Source: DATEDA01 sp963820965 (lineage in GTDB: Bacteria; Pseudomonadota; Gammaproteobacteria; Burkholderiales; SG8-39). From it: 64,000 bases of DNA. Below are positions 36,096 to 45,859 of this stretch, piece by piece. Under the pieces are notes generated by a model. The model searched no databases. It worked only from the letters and a program-made list of their open reading frames with translations, and was not told where the DNA came from. Position numbers and translations under genes: made by a program. Numbering within the stretch: position 1 is the first letter of the stretch; each line of letters starts with the position of its first letter. The stretch lies in contig CAWGCC010000015.1 of NCBI GenBank assembly GCA_963820965.1, positions 1 through 64,000 of the forward strand, given 5' to 3'.

Positions 36096-37476
36096 GCCTG
36101 CTGCTTGAAGCCCTGAAGAAGGCGGAGCTCGCCAAGCAGAACGCCGCAGGTCCGCACGGCGACGGCACTGCTGCGACCGGCCGACCCGGGGAGCGGGCTC
36201 GCCGTCGAGTCGGTACCCGGCGCTCCCGTCGAGCGCACGCTCATCACGCGCGACCGGTTGCCCGACATCACGCAGCCGCTCGAGATCCTCTCGGAAGACC
36301 TCCCCTCTGCCGGTGCGCGCCGCGAGGTGCCGTCACCGACCGCTGCGCCCAACGTCGCGCCCGCGACGTCGGCCGCGAGCGCAACGACTGTGCCGGCGGA
36401 CGAAGAACGCGCCTCGGCCCGACAGCTGTTCGAGGCCAAGACCCCCGACTACGACCCGAGACGCCCGTTCTTCATGGTCGTCGGCCTGCTGGGCATCGCC
36501 ATCGTCGGCACCCTCGGTTACTTCGCCTGGGAGTACTTCGGACCCCGGCCGTCCTTCTACACCCCGCGGGCCGCGGCGAACGCGCCGCAATCGGTGACGG
36601 CACCGGTCACGCCGCCGCAAGCGCCTGTCGCAGCGCAGGCGCCGACCGACATCCGCCTCGGCACCGCCACCGAGCCCTGCGCCGGGCGCCTCGGCGCAGG
36701 CCGCACCGGCGGCAGGGGCAGCGCCGGTCCCGGCGACGCCGCAATCGACGCCTTCGGGCTCGACTCGGGCGACCCGGCCCGAGCCATCGCGCCCGGCGGC
36801 GTCGAGGCCCATACCGGCCGCGACTGCCGAGAGCGCTGCGGGCGCGTCCACCGAGCCGCGCCCCGCGCCGGCGGCGCCGCGCTCGGTCCGCGTCACCGGC
36901 GGCGGCCCGCGAGTCGATCCGGTGGTCGAGAGCGCGTGGGAAGCACTTCAGGCGGGCGACCTTCCGCGCGCCAGGGACGCGTACCAGCGCGTGCTGCGCG
37001 CAAACCCGCGCGACCGCGACGCCTTGCTTGGGATGGCGACGATCGACGCCCGCAGCCATGATTTCGACAGCGCGGAGGCGCGGTATTTGCGCGTGCTCGA
37101 GCTCGACCCGCGCGACCCGTACGCGCATGCCGGCCTCATCGCGCTGCGTGGCCAGACCGATCCGCTCCAGTCCGAGAGCCGCATCAAGAACATGCTCGCG
37201 CAGCAGCCGGACGCGGCGTTCCTCAATTTCCCGCTCGGCAACCAGTACGCCGCCCAGGGACGCTGGCCGGATGCCCAGGCGGCTTACTTCAGGGCCTTTT
37301 CCGCCGACCCGGACAACCCGGACTACGCCTACAACCTCGCGGTCAGCCTGGATCACCTCGGCCAGGGGAAGCTGGCGCTCGAGTATTACCGCCGCGCGCT
37401 GGCGCTTGCCGGGAACCGCGCAGTGGGATTCAATAGCGCCCCAGTCGAAGCAAGAATCCGCGAACTGACGCGTTGA
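36092..37476 (+). CDS. MshN-like TPR protein of the pilus locus (two frameshifts)
   Basis: Starts SLLLEALKKAELAKQN, a common opening of these bitopic proteins. One membrane helix (FFMVVGLLGIAIVGTLGYFAWEYF) and a long Ala/Pro-rich periplasmic linker follow. The C-terminus has TPR repeats (WEALQAGDLPRARDAYQRVLRANP, ARYLRVLELDPRDPYAHAGL, LGNQYAAQGRWPDAQAAYFRAFSADP, LALEYYRRAL). The gene is 1385 bases, two more than a multiple of three; frame breaks near 36165 and 36660 fit two one-base insertions. It probably supports secretin or platform assembly. Confidence 0.82.
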
Positions 37477-37493
37477 CGGGCCCCCCCCGTTCG

Positions 37494-39206
37494 ATGAATT
37501 CCCCGGCCTCTCCGCAAGCCAAGCGGCACATCGGGCAGATTCTGATTTCCCAGGGGATCCTCACCGAGGATCAACTGCGGATCGCGCTGCTCGAGCAGCT
37601 CAAATCCCGCCAGCCGGTGGGGAAGCTCTTGGTGCAGCTCGGGTTCGTCTCCGAGGCGACGCTCCGCGACGCGCTGAGCGAGAAGCTCGGGCTGCAATCG
37701 GTCGACCTGTCGCAGATCGTCGTCGATCCGGGGGCAATCCGGATCGTGCCGCGGGAGTTCGCCAAGCGGCATAACCTGTTCCCAGTCGCGCTCGACAAGG
37801 AGCGCAAGCGCCTGATCCTCGCGATCTCCGACACCAACAACATCGTCGCGCTCGACCAGGTGCGGGCGCAGCTCCGCGGCGAGCACGAGATCGAGCTGCG
37901 GCTGGCCGGCGAGTCGGAGATCGCCCGTGCCATCGAGCAGTTCTACGGTCACGAGCTCTCGATCGACGGCATCCTGCACGAGATCGAGACCGGCGAGATC
38001 GACTACCAGAGCCTGCAGGCGAGCGGCGACGAGTACTCGCAACCGGTCGTGCGGCTGATCTCGGCGCTGCTCGCCGATGCGGTCGAGCGCGCGGCCTCCG
38101 ACATCCACTTCGAGCCGGAGCAGAACTTCCTGCGGATCCGGTACCGGATCGACGGCGTGCTGCGGCAGATCAGGAGCCTCCACAAGACCTACTGGCCGGC
38201 GATGGCGGTGCGCATCAAGGTCATGGCCAAGATGAACATCGCCGAGACGCGTGCGCCGCAGGATGGACGCATTTCGCTTTCGCTCACCGGCCGGCAGGTC
38301 GATTTCCGTGTCGCCTCGCAGATCACGACGCATGGCGAGAACATCGTCCTGCGCATCCTCGACCGCCAGAAGGGCATCGTCCCGCTCGATCAGCTCGGGC
38401 TGCAACCCGAGCAGCTGGGGAGCCTGAAGAAGATGATCCAGCGGCCGGAAGGAATCATCCTCGTGACCGGCCCGACCGGCAGCGGCAAGACGACCACGCT
38501 CTACTCGATCCTCAACCACATCAACCATGACGGCATCAACGTCATGACCCTCGAGGATCCGGTGGAGTACCCGATGACGCTGATCCGCCAGACGTCGGTG
38601 AACGAGGCAGCGAAGCTCGACTTCGCGAACGGCATCAGGTCGCTGATGCGACAGGACCCCGACGTGATCCTCGTCGGCGAGATCCGCGACGAGGACACCG
38701 CGCAAATGGCCTTCCGCGCGGCGATGACCGGCCACCAGGTCTACTCGACGCTGCACACCAACTCCTCGCTCGGCGCGATCCCGCGTCTGGTCGACATCGG
38801 CCTCTCGCCAGAGATCATGGCCGGCAACATCATCGGCGTCGTAGCGCAGCGCCTCGTCCGCAAGCTCTGCCGCCACTGCCGGCAGCCCTACGTGGCGAAC
38901 GCCAGCGACTGCAAGCTCCTCGGGGTGAAGCCGGACGCGAAGCCCCCGACGCTCTACCGCGCAGTCGGCTGCGACCATTGCGACTACCAGGGCTACCGCG
39001 GGCGGCTCGCGATCATGGAACTGCTCAAGGTCGACGGGGAAATCGACGAGCTGATGGCGAATCGCGCGACCGCGCGCGAGCTGCTCAAGCTGGCCCTCGC
39101 GAAGGGCTTCCGGACGCTCGCCGACGATGGCGCCCGCAGGGTGCTCGACGGTTCGACCTCCATCGACGAGCTGATGCGGGTGGTCGACCTCACCGACCGG
39201 ATGTAG
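37494..39206 (+). CDS. mshE: MSHA-type pilus extension ATPase (GspE/PilB family)
   Basis: Hexameric assembly ATPase, 570 aa. The N-terminal MshEN-like region (10-160) carries GQILISQGILTEDQLRIALLEQ and VGKLLVQLGFVSE; MshEN domains are known c-di-GMP receptors, but the motif is not canonical here. Walker A 326-334 (GPTGSGKTT), Asp box, Walker B VILVGEIRDEDT, His box TLHTNSS. The zinc motif CRHC...CDHC near the C-terminus is intact. ATG 37494 is preferred to the in-frame codon at 37473. Confidence 0.93.
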   Translation: MNSPASPQAKRHIGQILISQGILTEDQLRIALLEQLKSRQPVGKLLVQLGFVSEATLRDALSEKLGLQSVDLSQIVVDPGAIRIVPREFAKRHNLFPVALDKERKRLILAISDTNNIVALDQVRAQLRGEHEIELRLAGESEIARAIEQFYGHELSIDGILHEIETGEIDYQSLQASGDEYSQPVVRLISALLADAVERAASDIHFEPEQNFLRIRYRIDGVLRQIRSLHKTYWPAMAVRIKVMAKMNIAETRAPQDGRISLSLTGRQVDFRVASQITTHGENIVLRILDRQKGIVPLDQLGLQPEQLGSLKKMIQRPEGIILVTGPTGSGKTTTLYSILNHINHDGINVMTLEDPVEYPMTLIRQTSVNEAAKLDFANGIRSLMRQDPDVILVGEIRDEDTAQMAFRAAMTGHQVYSTLHTNSSLGAIPRLVDIGLSPEIMAGNIIGVVAQRLVRKLCRHCRQPYVANASDCKLLGVKPDAKPPTLYRAVGCDHCDYQGYRGRLAIMELLKVDGEIDELMANRATARELLKLALAKGFRTLADDGARRVLDGSTSIDELMRVVDLTDRM

Positions 39207-39310
39207 CCCCGGCAGGTTGCGCCCGTGACGAGGATCACGAGACCGGGACGGTTGAGTTTTCCTCGGCGCGCCAAAGCGTTATGCTTCATTCTTGGGAAAG
39301 TTTCGCGGTA

Positions 39311-40510
39311 ATGGCGCTCTTCAACTACAAGGCGATCGACGCGAACGGGAAGGCCATCCTCGGCCAGATCGAGGCGTTGAACGTCGTCGATCTCGAACTG
39401 CGCCTGAAGCGCATGGGTCTCGACCTGGTAGTGGGCGGGCCGACGAAGCGCGCCCTCGGCTTCGGCCGAGGGGTCAAACGGCCAGAGCTGATCAATTTCT
39501 GCTTCCATCTCGAGCAGCTGAGCTCATCGGGCGTGCCAGTCGTCGAAGGGCTCACTGATCTTCGCGACAGCGTGGAGAATCCCCGGTTCCGCGAGGTGAT
39601 CTCGGGATTGATCGAGGGAATCCAGGGGGGGCAGAACCTCTCGGGCGCACTCAGCAACTACCCCGAGGTATTCAGCCCCGTGTTCCGCGCCCTGATCAAG
39701 GCCGGCGAGGACACGGGCCGGCTGCCGGAGGTGCTGCGCAGCCTGACCGAGAACCTGAAGTGGGAGGACGAGCTCAAGGCGCAGACGAAGAAGCTCGTGA
39801 TGTACCCGCTGTTCGTCGGGGTCGTCGTGCTCGGGGTGACCTTCTTCCTGATGATCTACCTCGTGCCCCAGATGGTCAGCCTGATCAAGAACATGGGCCA
39901 GACCCTCCCGCTCCATACCCGGGCGCTGATCGCAGTCTCGGATTTCCTGCTGCATTTCTGGTGGATCGTGCTCGCTGCGCCGGTCCTGATCTTCTTCGGG
40001 CTGAAGTTTTCAGTGCAGACGAACCCCGTCATGCGGTACCGCGTGGACGCCCTCAAGCTGCGCCTGCCGGTCATCGGCCCGATCCTCCGCAAGATCATCC
40101 TGTCGCGCTTCGCGAGCGTGTTCGCGCTCATGTACTCGTCCGGAATCACGATCCTCGATGCGATACGCAGCTCCGAGGAGACCACCGGCAACGTGGTGAT
40201 CCAGGAGGCCCTGCATAGCGTCGGCCAGGAAATCGGCGAAGGCAAAAACGTCACCGCGGCGTTCCAGGAGGTGGGGATGTTTCCGCCGCTCGTGGTGCGC
40301 ATGCTCCGCGTCGGCGAGAGCACCGGCGCGCTCGACACCGCGCTTGCGAACGTAAGCTACTTCTACAACCGCGAAGTTCGCGAAGGCATCGCCAGGATCC
40401 AGGTGATGATCGAGCCGACGCTGACCGTCGTCATGGGCGTCCTGCTCGGCTGGGTGATGCTGTCGGTCCTCGGGCCGATCTACGACACGATCACCAAGCT
40501 CAAGTTCTGA
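39311..40510 (+). CDS. mshG: Pilus inner-membrane platform protein (GspF/PilC family, MshG-like)
   Basis: 399 aa with the two-fold T2SSF repeat. Cytoplasmic parts are FCFHLEQLSSSGVPVVEGL and SRFASVFALMYSSGITILDAI; the family motif ALIKAGEDTGRLPEVL is paired with MLRVGESTGALDTAL. Three membrane helices lie near 165-190, 215-240 and the C-terminus. The preceding 100 bases hold no gene. Confidence 0.94.
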   Translation: MALFNYKAIDANGKAILGQIEALNVVDLELRLKRMGLDLVVGGPTKRALGFGRGVKRPELINFCFHLEQLSSSGVPVVEGLTDLRDSVENPRFREVISGLIEGIQGGQNLSGALSNYPEVFSPVFRALIKAGEDTGRLPEVLRSLTENLKWEDELKAQTKKLVMYPLFVGVVVLGVTFFLMIYLVPQMVSLIKNMGQTLPLHTRALIAVSDFLLHFWWIVLAAPVLIFFGLKFSVQTNPVMRYRVDALKLRLPVIGPILRKIILSRFASVFALMYSSGITILDAIRSSEETTGNVVIQEALHSVGQEIGEGKNVTAAFQEVGMFPPLVVRMLRVGESTGALDTALANVSYFYNREVREGIARIQVMIEPTLTVVMGVLLGWVMLSVLGPIYDTITKLKF

Positions 40511-40513
40511 CCC

Positions 40514-42115
40514 ATGGCCGAGAAGCGCCTGCTCTATTTCTCCGCGACGCGCGCGGTGCTGTACCGCTGGGCGCACGGGCGGCTCGCGCTCGAGTCGTCG
40601 TTCGCCAACAACGAGGAGGGCGCACAGTCCTTCGCGGCCCACCTCCGCGCGAGGCCGGTTGGCCTCTTCTACGTCCTGGTGGACATCGTGGAAGAGGACT
40701 TCCACCAGGAAACGATCCCGTTCGTGCGCGGCGGCGACCGCAGGACGCTCGTCGGCCGCAAGCTCACGCAGCGCTACCGCGACACCAGCCTCGCGCTCGC
40801 GCTCTCGCTGGGATTCGAGAAGACGCAGCGACGCGACGAACGGTTGCTGCTCAGCTCGTTCACGAACAACGCGCAATTCCAGCCGTGGCTGAACGTGCTG
40901 CGCGAGAAGGAGGCAGCGGTCGCCGGAGTCTACTCGACGGCGTTGGTCGCACCGCGCCTCGCGCTCAAGATCGGCCCGAAGAAGGCGCCGGTGCTGCTCG
41001 TGACGCTGCAGCAGGCCGGACTGCGGCAGAGCTTCGTCGACGGCGGGCAGATCCGCTTCAGCCGCCTCGGGCCGCTCGACGCGGCGGACGCGGCCGACCC
41101 GAGCCGGGTCGCCGAAGCGTTCGATCGCGAGACGACGCGCGTGTACCAGTACCTCACGGCGATGCGAGTGGTTGCACGCGAGGGCGGACCGATCGACGCC
41201 GTGCTGATCGCGCCCCGCGGCGAGAAGCGGCGCTTGCAGGCCGCCGCGCCGAGCATGCCGCACGTCCGTATCGGCGTGATCGAGCTCGGGGAGGCGGCGA
41301 GCGCGATCGGACTCAAGAATTACCCGGAGGGGTCGGGCGCGGAGGTGCTGTATCTGCATCTCCTCGCGCAGCGTGCGCCGGCGGAGCAGTACGCCGGCGA
41401 GAATCTCCGCCAGTTCTACCGCCTGCGCCAGCTTCGCGCCGGGCTCGTTACCGGCGGGGCCATCGTGTGCCTGCTGATGCTCGGCTACGCCGGCGCACAG
41501 CTCGCGCAGTTCTTCCGGCTGGAGGACCAGGCGACCCAGTACCGCCAGCAGGTTCGTACGGCGGTGGAGTCCTATTCCCGGGTGACGGCACGCTTCCCCA
41601 AGCTGCCCACCACGACGGAGAACCTCCGCGTGACGATGCAGAAATGGGGCCTGCTCACCAAGCGGTCCGTCGCACCGGAGCGGCTCATCGTCGAAGTTTC
41701 CCGCGCGATCGAAGCCTCGCCCAAGATCGAGGTCGACGGCATGCAGTGGACGCTTACCGTGAATCCGAAGGAGCGCATCAAGGACGCCGGGGCGGCGCGC
41801 GCGCCGGGCGGTGCGCCATCGGCCGCGTCGGCGCCCGCGCAGGGGATCCCCGCCGCTCCCGGTGCCGCCCTGTATGAGGTGGTGGAGCTAAGCGGCAGGG
41901 TCATGGGCGTGAAAGCGTCCGACTACCGGAGCATTACGCTCGCAATCAACGAGTTCCTCGACGCCCTGCGGAAGCGTCCCGATGTCGAGGTGCTGCAGGC
42001 GAAGATGCCGTTCGACGTCGGCTCGCAGACGCGGCTCAGCGGTGACATCGGCGCCGAGGCGCCCGCTGCGGTGCCGCCGTTCTCGGTCACGGTGGCACGG
42101 AGGGTCGGCGAATGA
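40514..42115 (+). CDS. Bitopic pilus-locus protein of unknown function (PilM/PilN position)
   Basis: 533 aa. The N-terminal cytoplasmic half (1-300, LLYFSATRAVLYRWAHGRL; IPFVRGGDRRTLVGRKLTQRY; LLLSSFTNNAQFQPWL) has no motif I can name. One membrane helix follows (about 312-334, GLVTGGAIVCLLMLGYAGAQLAQFF). A periplasmic coiled region and a C-terminal ferredoxin-like part come next, as in PilN. By position and topology it replaces PilM plus PilN (MshI), but the actin-like PilM motifs are not apparent. Overlaps the next gene by 4 bases. Confidence 0.7.
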   Translation: MAEKRLLYFSATRAVLYRWAHGRLALESSFANNEEGAQSFAAHLRARPVGLFYVLVDIVEEDFHQETIPFVRGGDRRTLVGRKLTQRYRDTSLALALSLGFEKTQRRDERLLLSSFTNNAQFQPWLNVLREKEAAVAGVYSTALVAPRLALKIGPKKAPVLLVTLQQAGLRQSFVDGGQIRFSRLGPLDAADAADPSRVAEAFDRETTRVYQYLTAMRVVAREGGPIDAVLIAPRGEKRRLQAAAPSMPHVRIGVIELGEAASAIGLKNYPEGSGAEVLYLHLLAQRAPAEQYAGENLRQFYRLRQLRAGLVTGGAIVCLLMLGYAGAQLAQFFRLEDQATQYRQQVRTAVESYSRVTARFPKLPTTTENLRVTMQKWGLLTKRSVAPERLIVEVSRAIEASPKIEVDGMQWTLTVNPKERIKDAGAARAPGGAPSAASAPAQGIPAAPGAALYEVVELSGRVMGVKASDYRSITLAINEFLDALRKRPDVEVLQAKMPFDVGSQTRLSGDIGAEAPAAVPPFSVTVARRVGE

Positions 42116-42726
42116 AGCTTCCCCCGGGCGCAGGTCAGCGCCTCGCGGCGCCGGCGATCCTGGCGGCGGCGCTGATCGCGGGCGGTGCGGTAGCGGTGGT
42201 CCTGACGCAGCGGCTGGTGCAGAAAGCCGCCGGCGAGCGGCAGACCGTCGCCGCCGAGCGGCAAGCTGCGCAAGACCGGCTCGTGCGCGCAACCGACGAG
42301 GAGCGCGAGATCCGCGACCGCCTGGTCGACTATCGCCGGCTCCTCGAGCGCGGCGTGATCGGCGACGAGCAGCGCCTGAACTGGGTCGAGCGGATCGGCG
42401 ACATCAAGACCGCGCGCAAGCTGTTCGACGTCAAGTACTCGATCGAGGCGCAGCGTCCGGTCGACTATCCCGGGATTGCCGGCGCAGGCGACGTCCAGTT
42501 CATGGCGAGCTCGATGAAGCTCGAGATGTCGTTGCTGCATGAAGAGGATCTGTTCCGGTTCCTGGACGATCTGCGCCGCGCGCTGAGCGCGCACGTGGTC
42601 GTGAAGTCGTGCAGCCTCCGGCGGAACGAACGCGCGACATCCGAGCGCGGCCTCGCTCCGCGGCTGCAGGCGAGCTGCGACATCGATCTCGTCACGATCC
42701 GCGACCGCAAGATGAGGCCCGCATGA
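42112..42726 (+). CDS. PilO/MshJ-like assembly protein
   Basis: 204 aa: an N-terminal membrane helix (LAAPAILAAALIAGGAVAVVL), a coiled coil (about 36-85, rich in Glu/Arg/Ala) and a small C-terminal domain. This is the PilO/GspM layout. ATGA overlaps on both sides show tight coupling with its neighbours. Confidence 0.65.
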   Translation: MKLPPGAGQRLAAPAILAAALIAGGAVAVVLTQRLVQKAAGERQTVAAERQAAQDRLVRATDEEREIRDRLVDYRRLLERGVIGDEQRLNWVERIGDIKTARKLFDVKYSIEAQRPVDYPGIAGAGDVQFMASSMKLEMSLLHEEDLFRFLDDLRRALSAHVVVKSCSLRRNERATSERGLAPRLQASCDIDLVTIRDRKMRPA

Positions 42727-43163
42727 GCACGACTGCCGGATGCAAAGACTCGCCGCGCGTCGCCGCGCGGACACTGCTCGCGCTGGTGCTCGCCGCCGGC
42801 GCCGGCCTCCTGCCGCCGCGCCCTGTTTCCGCCGACGAGCTGGGCCGGCTCTTCTTCACGCCGCAACAGCGGCAGGAGCTCGATCGCCGCCGCGAGAGCA
42901 ACATCCAGGAGAAGGAGGTCGTCGTCGAGAGCTCGGTGACGGTGAACGGTCACGTCGCCAGATCGAGCGGCAAGACCACGACCTGGGTGAACGGGGTACC
43001 GCAGTACGACACCTACTCGGGGCGCGATTCGGCGCGCGTTCACCTCGAGGACAAGACGCTCAAGATCGGCCAGACGCTCGATCGGACGCGGGGCGAGGTA
43101 CGCGATCAGCTCGGCGGCGGCGAAGTCAAGGTGAACCGTCCCGCGGGCAGCGCATCGCGCTAG
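42723..43163 (+). CDS. Small periplasmic pilus-assembly protein (MshK/PilP-like)
   Basis: 146 aa with a signal sequence (LLALVLAAGAGLLPPRPVSA). LGRLFFTPQQRQELDRRRE, then a beta-rich stretch with WVNGVPQYDTYSGRD, a pattern often seen in small assembly proteins that contact the secretin. No enzyme motif. Assignment rests on order and topology. Confidence 0.6.
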   Translation: MSTTAGCKDSPRVAARTLLALVLAAGAGLLPPRPVSADELGRLFFTPQQRQELDRRRESNIQEKEVVVESSVTVNGHVARSSGKTTTWVNGVPQYDTYSGRDSARVHLEDKTLKIGQTLDRTRGEVRDQLGGGEVKVNRPAGSASR

Positions 43164-43207
43164 GCGCGCAGCGCCGCGCCGGACCGGAACCCGTCCGCCA
43201 GCGACCG

Positions 43208-44898
43208 ATGCAAACAAGCTCACCCACACCGCGGGCGCAGCACGAAGGTTACGCGGTAATTCTGTCGCTCCTGCTGCTCGCGCTCGGGGGGAGCGCCCTG
43301 CTGGTAAGCAGCGTGGAGAGCGCACAGCGGGGCGTCGAGCGGGACCGGATCACGGAGCGGGCGCTCGCGCAGGCCAAGGCGGCGCTGATCGGCTATGCCG
43401 CACGGGACGAGAACCGCCCGGGAAGCCTGCCTTGCCCGGATCCGAAGGCGGTCCCGGACGGGACGCCGATGGACCCTCCGGGCCTCCCGTATAACTGCAC
43501 CAGCGCATCGGCAACGCGAATCGGCCGGCTGCCCTGGCGTACGCTCGGACTCCCGGAACTGCGCGACGGCAGCGGCGAGCTCCTCTGGTATGTCGTATCG
43601 AACAACACCCGCGCCACGAACACGACCGGGCTCAACAGCGATACCGCGGCCGACGTCGACGGGGACAGCGAGAGCGACACGCACGGCGACATCGAGCTGC
43701 GCTCGGCGAGCGACGCGGTCATTGCGTCGAACGTCGTTGCGCTGGTGATCGCCCCGGGGCGAATCCAGGCGGGGCAGACGCGACCGGGCGCCGCCCCGGC
43801 GCAGTACCTGGAGCTGCAGACGACGAGCCCGACCGCCGTCGACGATGATCCGGGCCCCTTCGTGAAGAACGTGTACCAATACCGGCGCCTGGACGCTTCG
43901 AACGACATCGTCCTGCCGATCTCGCACGCGGATCTCTTCACCGTCGTCGATCAGGCGGTGTTCGCACGCATGCGCAAGACGCTGGTGCCGAAGATGCAGG
44001 CACTTGCGGCAAAGTGGACGCGGTACCCGTTTGCGATGCCCTTCAATCCCGGCGGCGTCGGCGCCAAGAGCGTCGCGGGGACCTATGAAGGCTCGCTGCC
44101 GTGGGCGTACGCATCCACCGCTCCCGCGACCCAATGGCAGAGCCCGACCGCGAGCCTGGCGGCGGGGCCGGGCACTTTGGACAACGCGGTGTGCGCCGTC
44201 CAGCCAGATCCGAGTTGGCTGAAGTGCGACATCACCCATACGGGCCAGATCGCCTTCAACATCGACGTCGCGGCGCTTGGCGCGGGCCTCAGCTTCAACG
44301 ACGTCGGGTGGAAGGCGGACTACGCGGGTACGCTCGCTGGGCTCGGATCCGCGACCTGGAGACCACCGGGTCGGACGCGTTCGGGAACGCGAACGTACAG
44401 TTCACGGCGACGACACCGCCGACGCCCGGCTCAGGGACATTGACGGTGTGGCTGCACGTCGATCTCGCCTACTGGGCCGACGTCAACTACCCTTGGCTCG
44501 CCCAGCCGCCGCCGTCGAGTGACTGCACTCCGCCCGCGGACGACATGAACTACGCGTGGCCGCGTGAATGCGATGCGATCTGGTTCGTCAAGAACGGCTG
44601 GTACCGGCAGACCTACTACGCCATTGCACCCGGCGTCGCGTTCGGCGGCAGCGGAACTTGCACGCCCGGTACCGACTGCCTCGAAGTGAGCACCGTTGCA
44701 GCGCCGACCAGCGACACGCGCGCGCTGCTGCTGCTCGCCGGCCGCGCGCTCAACGGCTCAACCCGACCATCGGCCCTCCTGGACGATTACGCCGAAGGCG
44801 CGAACCGGACTATCAACGACCGGTCGTTCGAAAGCGGCCCGCCGCGCAAACTCCCGCCCAACCCTCGCAATGACAACATCGCGATCCTCGCGCCGTAG
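43208..44898 (+). CDS. Large PilX-like minor pilin-type protein (one frameshift)
   Basis: About 563 aa. After HEG the protein opens YAVILSLLLLALGGSALLVSS, a pilin-like hydrophobic helix but without the usual Glu5. AQAKAALIGYAARDENRPGSLPCPDPK is shared in style with PilX-type minor pilins. The body is soluble with several Cys and DxDxDxD-like repeats (DVDGDSESDTHGD), possibly a calcium site. A one-base loss near 44340 breaks the frame before RIRDLETTGSDAFGN. Overlaps the next pilin start by 29 bases. Confidence 0.7.
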
Positions 44899-45685
44899 CG
44901 TCCCGTCTCGCTCGGCGCGTGCCCACGGCTTCACGCTCACCGAGCTCGCGGTGGTGCTCATCATCGTCGGGCTGCTGATCGGCGGGCTGCTGGTCACGCT
45001 CTCGGCGCAATACGAGGCGCGACAGTTCGCCGAGACGCGTGCGCGGCTCGATCTCGCTCAGGAAGCGCTCGTCGGCTTCGCGCTCCGGAACGGCCGCCTG
45101 CCGTGCCCCGCGGTCGCAGCGGGCCAGCTCGCCTACCGCGACGGCAGCACGACTCAGCGGGTCGACGGCACGGGCGAGGAAGGGTTCGTATCCGGCCAGG
45201 GCGCCGCGACGGGTCAGTGCTTCACCGCGCACGGCCTGCTGCCCGCCCTCACGCTCGGGCTCGGCACGACCGATGCCCAGGGATTCCTCCTCGACGCCTG
45301 GGATAACCCCGTTTTCTATTCGGCGACCGCTTGGAATGCGAACGCCTTCACCAAGAGCGGCGGTTTGGCGGCGGCCGGAATCACCGCCCTCAATCCGGCG
45401 TTCCGGATGTGCAGTGCGGCCGCCTGCGGCACCGGCCAGGTCCTCACGAGCGCCAACACGGTACCGGCGGTGATCTTCTCCGCCGGGAAGAACCGGCGCT
45501 CGACGCTACCCGGAGCGGTCGCGCCCGTCGGCGCGGACGAGCTCGCGAACTTCGACAGCAACAACGATTTCGTGAGCCACGAGCCGCGGCCCGCCGGGGC
45601 AGCCGGCGGCGAGTTCGACGACCTCCTGACCTGGCTGTCGGTCAACGTGCTCGTCAACCGGATGGTCGCGGCCGGCGCGATCTGA
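44870..45685 (+). CDS. Type IV pilin-like protein (prepilin N-methylation motif)
   Basis: 271 aa. The leader ends at HG, cleavage G/FTLTELAVVLIIVGLLIGGLLVTL with Glu5. The N-terminal helix continues ARLDLAQEALVGFALRNGRLPCPA. Cys pairs in the body (CFTAHG, MCSAAACG). Fits a minor pilin that primes the pilus. No prepilin peptidase gene is in the window. Confidence 0.88.
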   Translation: MTTSRSSRRSVPSRSARAHGFTLTELAVVLIIVGLLIGGLLVTLSAQYEARQFAETRARLDLAQEALVGFALRNGRLPCPAVAAGQLAYRDGSTTQRVDGTGEEGFVSGQGAATGQCFTAHGLLPALTLGLGTTDAQGFLLDAWDNPVFYSATAWNANAFTKSGGLAAAGITALNPAFRMCSAAACGTGQVLTSANTVPAVIFSAGKNRRSTLPGAVAPVGADELANFDSNNDFVSHEPRPAGAAGGEFDDLLTWLSVNVLVNRMVAAGAI

Positions 45686-45859
45686 GGCATCCGCCCGCTG
45701 CGGACCGCAGTGCGCTCTGGCAGAACGCCAAGTCTTCCGCAGCGGCCCGGGGTTCGTCGACGATCGGCTCCCGAGTCATCGTACAATCGTTTGCATTATG
45801 CCGCCGGAATGGCGCTTGCCAGCGCCTCCCCGCGGCGGCCAGCCCGGAACAGCACCTCG

